Assembly (NCBI GenBank): GCA_910579545.1
Contig: CAJTVI010000100.1
Coordinates: 1 to 6,983 of the forward strand
Origin: an uncultured Oscillospiraceae bacterium
Lineage (GTDB): Bacteria > Bacillota > Clostridia > Oscillospirales > Ruminococcaceae
Length of the DNA stretch: 6,983 nt
Direction of reading: 5' to 3'
The notes beneath the pieces were generated by a model that ran no database searches, was not told the DNA's origin, and saw only the letters and a program-made list of their open reading frames with translations. The translations under genes and the position numbers were made by a program. Below are positions 4,297 through 6,983 of this stretch, one piece after another (within the stretch, counting starts at the first letter, position 1; every line of letters begins with the position of its first letter).

Positions 4297-5478
4297 ATGA
4301 TCCCGCAGTACTATAAGGAGATGCTCTCGCACAAATCGGTGATCCGGCAGATCTCGGAGTATGGGGCGGCGCGGGCCGCCGAGGTGGGGGCCGAAAACGT
4401 CTTTGATTACAGCCTGGGCAACCCGTCGGTGCCCGCGCCGGCGGCCTTTACCGCCGAGATGCAGCGGCTGCTGGCCGAGGCCGAGCCGGTGGCCCTGCAT
4501 GGGTACAGCCCGAGCCTGGGCATCGCGGCGGTGCGCGCGGCGGTGGCCAAAAGCCTGGCGGGCCGGTTCGGCCTGCCCTATGAGACCCGGCACATCTTTA
4601 TGACCAGCGGCGCGGCCGGGGCGATCGCCCACGCGCTGCGGGCGGTGTGCGAGCCGGGGGACGAGGTGGTGACCTTTGCGCCCTGCTTCCCGGAATACGG
4701 GCCGTATGTGGCCGGGGCGGGGCTGCGGCTGCGGTATGCCGCCTGCCTGCCGGATTTCCAGCCCGACCTCGATTCGCTGGCGGCGCAGATCACCCCCAAG
4801 ACCGCGGCGGTGCTCATCAACACCCCCAACAACCCCACCGGGGCGGTCTACTCCCTTGAGAGCATGCGGGGGCTTGCGGCGCTGCTGCGGCAAAAAAGCG
4901 CCGAGCTGGGCCGGCCGGTCTACCTGATCTCGGACGAGCCTTACCGCGAGATCTTGTTTGAGGGGGTAACCGCCGTCTATCCGGCCAGCTTGTACAAGGA
5001 TACCCTGACCTGCTATTCCTTTTCCAAGAGCCTTTCGCTGCCGGGCGAGCGGATCGGGTACCTGGCCGTCTGCCCCGGCTGCGAGGGGGAGAAGCTGCTG
5101 GTGGACGTGTGCGGGCAGATCAGCCGCGGCACCGGACACAACTGCCCGCCCAGCATCATCCAGCTGGCCGTTGCGAAGGTGCTGGAAGCGACCGCCGACC
5201 TCGGCGTGTACGAGACCAACATGCGGCTGTTGTACGACGAGCTGACCGCGCTGGGCTTTGAATGCCCGCGGCCGGGCGGAACCTTTTACATCTTCCCCAA
5301 GGCGTTGGAGGAGGACGCTGTGGCCTTTTGCGAGCGGGCCAAGCGGTACGACCTCTTGCTGGTGCCCAGCGACAGCTTTGGCTGCAAGGGGTATTTCCGC
5401 ATGGCCTACTGCACCGGCACCGACAAGGTGCGCCGCAGCCTGCCCGCCCTGCGGGCGCTGGCCGAAAGCTATCGATAA
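4297..5478 (+). CDS. PLP-dependent aminotransferase, class I/II (AspC-like fold)
   Basis: A cytoplasmic fold-type I aminotransferase of 393 residues, the usual length. Visible motifs are YSPSLG (70-75), the cofactor-phosphate region TSGAAGA (103-109), NNPTG (178-182, conserved Asn179), SDEPY (212-216; Asp213 contacts the pyridoxal nitrogen), the Schiff-base lysine K244 in SFSKSLSLPGERIGY, and the substrate carboxylate-binding Arg368 in YFRMAY. The family transfers amino groups between an amino acid and a 2-oxo acid, commonly with glutamate; the substrate cannot be told from sequence. I chose ATG 4297 for the GGGAAGGGGA site 6 nt upstream and the family-like start IPQYYKEML. The in-frame ATG at 4234 lies inside the leader inverted repeat. 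It is probably co-transcribed with the membrane protein 48 nt downstream. Confidence 0.92.
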   Translation: MIPQYYKEMLSHKSVIRQISEYGAARAAEVGAENVFDYSLGNPSVPAPAAFTAEMQRLLAEAEPVALHGYSPSLGIAAVRAAVAKSLAGRFGLPYETRHIFMTSGAAGAIAHALRAVCEPGDEVVTFAPCFPEYGPYVAGAGLRLRYAACLPDFQPDLDSLAAQITPKTAAVLINTPNNPTGAVYSLESMRGLAALLRQKSAELGRPVYLISDEPYREILFEGVTAVYPASLYKDTLTCYSFSKSLSLPGERIGYLAVCPGCEGEKLLVDVCGQISRGTGHNCPPSIIQLAVAKVLEATADLGVYETNMRLLYDELTALGFECPRPGGTFYIFPKALEEDAVAFCERAKRYDLLLVPSDSFGCKGYFRMAYCTGTDKVRRSLPALRALAESYR

Positions 5479-5482
5479 GGCC

Positions 5483-5506
5483 CGGGTTTGCCGGAACCCG
5501 CCGGCA
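5483..5506 (+). promoter_or_regulatory. Overlapping alternative hairpins between the two operon genes
   Basis: CGGGTT/AACCCG (5483-5488 with 5495-5500) and TGCCGG/CCGGCA (5489-5494 with 5501-5506) are both perfect 6-bp stems but share bases, so only one can form at a time. They lie 7 nt before the GGGAGG site of the next gene. There is no T-run, so read-through is expected. Confidence 0.4.
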
Positions 5507-5526
5507 TTTGAAGGGAGGACGAGGGC

Positions 5527-6291
5527 ATGGAACGGATCAAAAGCCTTGACCGTTACCAAAAGGGCATTTTGCTGGGGATGCTTTTGATGGCCATTGCCTT
5601 TTTGGCGGCGTATGCCGTTACCACTTCGCGGGTAGGGTTCCTTTATAAAGGCGTGATCCTGACGCCGGGCAGCGAGGACGAGAATACCGTTTATTCCGGC
5701 AGGCTCGGGGGCCGGCCGGCGCGGTTTACGGTGTCGGAGGATCAAACGGTGGTCTTTGAGCATGGGGACAGGGTCTATGGGCCCTACACGGCGAGGGAGG
5801 ACGCCGCGGCGGTGCCGCAAAACGAGCCGGAGGCCGGGGAGATGACCGGCATGGAACTCTTTTGCGGGGACGCCGTCCTGTTCCGGGGCGGCGTTCTGCG
5901 GTTTGGCGATGGGTACTGGCTGTACAACGAGGACGGCACCATCCATGGATTTACCATTGGCTATGTGACCAGCGATGGTGTGGAGCGGGACGAAAATGGC
6001 AATGTGATCGACCCGGCAGAGCCCTCTGTGCCCGACATCCTGAACCTGATGGAGGGCCCGGAACTTACCCACAAGGGCGAATGGCCTGTGTGGTTTGGCG
6101 CGGTGCTTGTCTGCGGCCTGAACGCGCTGCTGATCCTGTTTGCCGATGAACTGTTCCGCTTGAACCTCAGCTTTCAGATCCGCAACCCGGACCGCGCCGA
6201 GCCGTCGGACCTCGAGATCGCGGGGCGGTATGTGTGCTGGACCGCGCTTGCCCTTTTGGCGCTGGTGTTTTTTGTGATGGGTCTGCAGTAA
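5527..6291 (+). CDS. Three-helix membrane protein with extracytoplasmic domain, unknown function
   Basis: I do not recognise a family. The 254-residue product has a basic N-terminus (RIKSLDRYQK), a hydrophobic helix at about 13-31, a long hydrophilic region at 32-186, then helices at about 187-206 and 234-252 joined by a short charged loop. With positive charges at the N-terminus, the middle domain is probably outside. It is rich in beta-prone and Gly/Asp turns (YWLYNEDGTIHGF at 130-142; DENGNV at 155-160), suggesting a small beta-rich ectodomain. Two cysteines lie in or near membrane segments (196, 237) and one is in the ectodomain (113). The start has a good GGGAGG site 8 nt upstream. It follows the aminotransferase by 48 nt without a terminator, so an operon is likely, but no functional link is evident. 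Confidence 0.82.
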   Translation: MERIKSLDRYQKGILLGMLLMAIAFLAAYAVTTSRVGFLYKGVILTPGSEDENTVYSGRLGGRPARFTVSEDQTVVFEHGDRVYGPYTAREDAAAVPQNEPEAGEMTGMELFCGDAVLFRGGVLRFGDGYWLYNEDGTIHGFTIGYVTSDGVERDENGNVIDPAEPSVPDILNLMEGPELTHKGEWPVWFGAVLVCGLNALLILFADELFRLNLSFQIRNPDRAEPSDLEIAGRYVCWTALALLALVFFVMGLQ

Positions 6292-6314
6292 GGGAGAGAG
6301 CGTTTTTGGGCCAA

Positions 6315-6338
6315 TCCAGGGGGACGCGTCCCCCTGGA
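6315..6338 (+). repeat. 24-bp perfect palindrome of the G5/C5 family
   Basis: TCCAGGGGGACG (6315-6326) is followed directly by its exact complement CGTCCCCCTGGA (6327-6338), and then by CCCCCAT. It resembles hairpin A (stem with G5/C5, then CCCCC) with a different outer stem. It lies 24 nt after the membrane-protein stop. With no T-run, it is a poor intrinsic terminator but could act as an RNA 3' barrier. Confidence 0.8.
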
Positions 6339-6353
6339 CCCCCATCTTGGGCC

Positions 6354-6412
6354 GATCTGGGGGGCTTGCCCCCCAGACCCCCTTTACGCCGCACGAACCA
6401 TCGTGCGGCGGG
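6354..6412 (+). repeat. Composite two-hairpin intergenic repeat, copy 2
   Basis: Hairpin A: TCTGGGGGGC/GCCCCCCAGA, loop TT (6356-6377), followed by CCCCC and TTT. Hairpin B: CGCCGCACGA/TCGTGCGGCG, loop ACCA (6387-6410). Order, orientation and A-to-B spacing match copy 1 at 1693-1747. The inner A-stem bases differ (GC/GC here, CC/GG there) but stay paired, which points to selection on structure. Confidence 0.85.
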
Positions 6413-6562
6413 AAAATGGAGATGGGCAAGGTGAGCGGGCCGCTTCGCCGGATCCCCCCGGCCAGGCAAGGGAAGGCGCCCTGAGTCATCCCCCCCGGCC
6501 AGCCTCCGCCTCCCTGCGCCGGCCTTTATGTTCGCACATTATACCTTCTCCTGTAATGGGGG
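6413..6562. other. Intergenic stretch, no gene seen
   Basis: No ORF with a ribosome binding site was found on either strand. The only structure noticed is a short C-rich direct repeat, ATCCCCCCGGCCAG at 6452-6465 and a one-base-longer form at 6488-6502. A minus-strand TATAAT at 6538-6543 has no matching -35 and no gene behind it. Confidence 0.5.
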
Positions 6563-6584
6563 TCTGGGGGATGTATCCCCCAGA
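6563..6584 (-). repeat. Hairpin-A repeat, inverted copy
   Basis: A 10-bp stem TCTGGGGGAT/ATCCCCCAGA (loop GT on plus) is preceded by GGGGG. Read on the minus strand it is the same unit as copies 1 and 2: hairpin, then CCCCC, then AT. Hairpin B is absent, so A can occur alone and in either orientation. Confidence 0.8.
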
Positions 6585-6626
6585 TTGGCCTTACCGCGTT
6601 CCTTGTAATTCCGGCAGAAGGCCAAT
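6584..6626. promoter_or_regulatory. 9-bp inverted repeat flanking the -35 region
   Basis: ATTGGCCTT (6584-6592) and AAGGCCAAT (6618-6626) are perfect inverted repeats 25 bp apart. The -35 TTGTAA lies between the arms, and the right arm covers the spacer up to the first base of the -10. It could be an operator for the promoter at 6603-6631. No regulator gene is nearby. Confidence 0.4.
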
Positions 6627-6631
6627 AGAAT
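6603..6631 (+). promoter_or_regulatory. Promoter before the right-end small ORFs
   Basis: TTGTAA (6603-6608), 17 bp, then TAGAAT (6626-6631). The matches are 4 of 6 and 5 of 6. The predicted start near 6638 leaves a leader of about 117 nt to the ATG at 6755. Confidence 0.6.
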
Positions 6632-6652
6632 ATAGCATAGAGAGACGACCGG

Positions 6653-6685
6653 AGGGCGATGCCCCGCGGCCGCCTTTCTTTTTTT
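6653..6685 (+). terminator. Leader terminator-like hairpin before the 32-codon ORF
   Basis: AGGGCG (6653-6658) can pair with CGCCTT (6671-6676, one G-U pair), closely followed by a T-run (TTTCTTTTTTT, 6675-6685). The last two pairs overlap the T-run and the stem is short, so efficiency is uncertain. A second stem GCCGCA/TGCGGC (6690-6695 with 6705-6710) follows. Together they could form an attenuator or just a structured leader. Confidence 0.4.
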
Positions 6686-6754
6686 GCGTGCCGCAACAGC
6701 AGACTGCGGCGTTGGGACGGCGGGAGGCAGCACAACAGAAAGGAGCGGGACAAA

Positions 6755-6853
6755 ATGGAACTGAAAACGACCAACAAGAGCACCATGGTGGTAAAGGCGC
6801 CCAAGGGCAGCACGGCCAAAAAGCCCCAGGTGCTGCGGGACAAGGGCCAGTGA
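6755..6853 (+). CDS. Small basic protein of unknown function (32 aa)
   Basis: The product has 32 residues, with eight Lys/Arg and only two acidic residues, no hydrophobic helix and no Cys. The middle KAPKGSTAKKP looks disordered and nucleic-acid-binding-like, though this is only composition. Support for it as a gene is a strong AAAGGAG site 9 nt upstream, a promoter at 6603-6631, and a close downstream ORF (15 nt gap) with its own ribosome binding site, suggesting an operon. I know of no family. A leader peptide is a possible alternative, but the composition shows no run of a single regulatory amino acid. Confidence 0.5.
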   Translation: MELKTTNKSTMVVKAPKGSTAKKPQVLRDKGQ

Positions 6854-6868
6854 GAGGAGCGTTGAGGG

Positions 6869-6983
6869 ATGGAGGAGCAGGAGCAGGTCCGGACCGGCGT
6901 GCCGCCGGCGGCTGAGGAGGTCCCGGAGCCGGGCGGGGGTTTGCCGGGCGGGATGGCCGCCGGGCCGGGCGCAGAGCGGCAGC
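6869..6983 (+). CDS. Start of an ORF cut by the window edge, unknown function
   Basis: An ORF begins at ATG 6869 with GAGAGGAG (6852-6859) 9 nt upstream, overlapping the stop of the 32-codon ORF, a layout typical of co-translated genes. Only 38 codons are visible. They encode an acidic, Pro/Gly/Ala-rich, probably disordered N-terminus (MEEQEQV, then PEPGGGLPGG) with no motif, signal peptide or membrane segment. The rest of the gene lies outside the window, so no function can be proposed. Confidence 0.5.
   Translation, partial: MEEQEQVRTGVPPAAEEVPEPGGGLPGGMAAGPGAERQ

Noticed and set aside
4054..6489. 811-codon minus-strand open frame
   Set aside because: It is antisense to the aminotransferase and the membrane protein, covers repeat hairpins and the 4077 terminator, and has typical shadow composition with no recognisable domain.
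6538..6543. Minus-strand TATAAT as a promoter
   Set aside because: No -35 at 16-18 bp, no TGn extension, and no minus-strand gene downstream of it.

Overview
The window is GC-rich, with strong AGGAGG-type ribosome binding sites, consensus-like sigma-A promoters and many intrinsic terminators. The proteins look like those of anaerobic Firmicutes. The best guess is a high-GC member of class Clostridia (Oscillospiraceae/Ruminococcaceae type); this is inference from style and gene content, not a database match.

Layout. The left part is on the minus strand: sbcD (107-1234, nuclease subunit of the SbcCD DNA-end-processing complex), preceded by a 10-bp repeat cluster (1251-1336), then a complete tRNA-Tyr(GTA) gene (1499-1584) with its own promoter (1616-1644) and terminator (1462-1490). 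Divergent from it, on the plus strand, is a citrate synthase gene (2028-3398). Its long leader carries two extended -10 boxes, two terminator-like hairpins and a possible hairpin over the Shine-Dalgarno sequence. An 85-codon orphan gene follows (3568-3825), closed by a very strong terminator (3892-3927). Next is a short independent transcription unit with no convincing ORF (promoter 3956-3984, terminator 4077-4103), which is a candidate small RNA. A class I/II PLP aminotransferase (4297-5478) and a three-helix membrane protein of unknown function (5527-6291) form a likely two-gene operon with a promoter at 4173-4201. The right end holds dense hairpin repeats (6315-6584), then a promoter and leader, a 32-codon basic ORF (6755-6853) and the start of another ORF cut by the window edge (6869-6983).

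How the genes relate. Citrate synthase (towards 2-oxoglutarate and glutamate in many anaerobes) and the aminotransferase (probably glutamate-dependent) both touch amino-acid/2-oxo-acid metabolism, but they are separate transcription units. The rest looks like ordinary chromosome.

The most unusual content is non-coding. It includes a dispersed family of G5-6/C5-6 hairpins, five copies here, two of them joined in the same order to a second conserved hairpin. It also includes the small-RNA candidate and the structured leader of the citrate synthase gene. No CRISPR array, insertion sequence, integrase or defence gene was seen.
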